From: Silene noctiflora
Taxonomy: Eukaryota; Streptophyta; Magnoliopsida; Caryophyllales; Caryophyllaceae
Assembly (NCBI GenBank): GCA_009801015.1
Contig: VHZZ01011114.1
Location: 20,280-50,139, forward strand
Length of the DNA: 29,860 bases
Direction: 5' to 3'
This document shows, one piece after another, positions 29,766 through 29,860 of the stretch (positions are counted from its first letter, which is position 1; every line of letters starts with the position of its first letter). Position numbers and translations under genes: made by a program. The notes below the pieces were generated by a model. That model saw only the letters and a list, made by a program, of their open reading frames with translations. It ran no database searches and was not told the origin of the DNA.

Positions 29766-29860
29766 CACTACTAAAAAATGCATCGTTAGCTACAACAATA
29801 ATCCGTCGCAAATAAGGGAAAATCCGTCGCTAAAAGGTCATTTGCGATGGAATTTGCGAT
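29766..29860 (+). mobile_element. Terminus of a CACTA (En/Spm) transposon, running off the window
   Basis: The sequence starts CACTACTAAAAAATGC, the diagnostic CACTA-type terminal inverted repeat. It is followed at once by subterminal repeats in both orientations: ATCCGTCGCAAAT, ATCCGTCGCTAAA and TTTGCGATGGA. Subterminal repeat arrays next to CACTA ends are the usual transposase-binding region. The other end and any transposase lie beyond 29860. Confidence 0.85.

Overview
This window is nuclear DNA from a flowering plant, most likely a eudicot. The evidence is one spliced gene with U-rich GT-AG introns, very AT-rich intergenic DNA, a decayed Ty1/Copia retrotransposon, and many non-autonomous DNA transposons (Stowaway, Tourist-like, hAT-like, Mutator-like and CACTA types). 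Six scattered copies of the 9-mer TACGGAGTA and the flavour of several MITE families remind me of Caryophyllales/Amaranthaceae genomes. That is an impression, not a proof.

The one gene I can assign with confidence is on the minus strand at 20948-17281. Its eight exons join without a frame break into a 732-residue phosphatidylinositol-4-phosphate 5-kinase of the plant MORN-repeat subfamily. Six consecutive 23-residue MORN repeats are followed by a low-complexity linker holding a three-copy, 63-bp in-frame minisatellite, then a complete PIPK catalytic domain. Intron 1 carries a SINE-like tail and a foldback, intron 6 a perfect hairpin, and the DNA just upstream of the ATG an imperfect tandem repeat of about 145 bp. 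About 275 bp downstream on the same strand is a possible two-exon, 93-residue small gene (17006-16650) that I do not recognise.

Region by region: 1-345 is a GC-rich tandem repeat. 785-1965 is a frameshifted Copia gag-pol relic with a large internal deletion. 3088-3386 and 5222-5535 are GC-rich repeat tracts. 3677-5041 is a Mutator-like element with very long terminal inverted repeats. 5690-5967 and 7655-7992 are two related LTR-like sequences. 6845-7039 is an AGTTCA-rich MITE. 8775-9059 is a GGCCCG-rich hAT-like MITE. 9235-9533 is a Tourist-like MITE. 9775-14190 is mainly AT-rich DNA with two weaker MITE candidates. 14191-14282 is a perfect palindrome running into a 710-base assembly gap. 15852-16052 is a foldback element. 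16650-21300 is the gene region. 23928-24932 is a tandem duplication of about 500 bp with the same MITE nested in both copies. 25124-25339 is a textbook Stowaway MITE, 25893-26113 another foldback, and 27482-27930 a CCGTAT-rich hAT-like element. The window ends inside a CACTA transposon that starts at 29766.

I see no tRNA, rRNA, CRISPR or prokaryotic operon structure. The only functional pathway visible is phosphoinositide signalling by the kinase; nearly everything else is transposon sediment. I did not find a convincing new multi-gene system. The most unusual items are the coding minisatellite in the kinase linker, the repeated DNA against its start codon, and the unrecognised spliced ORF downstream.
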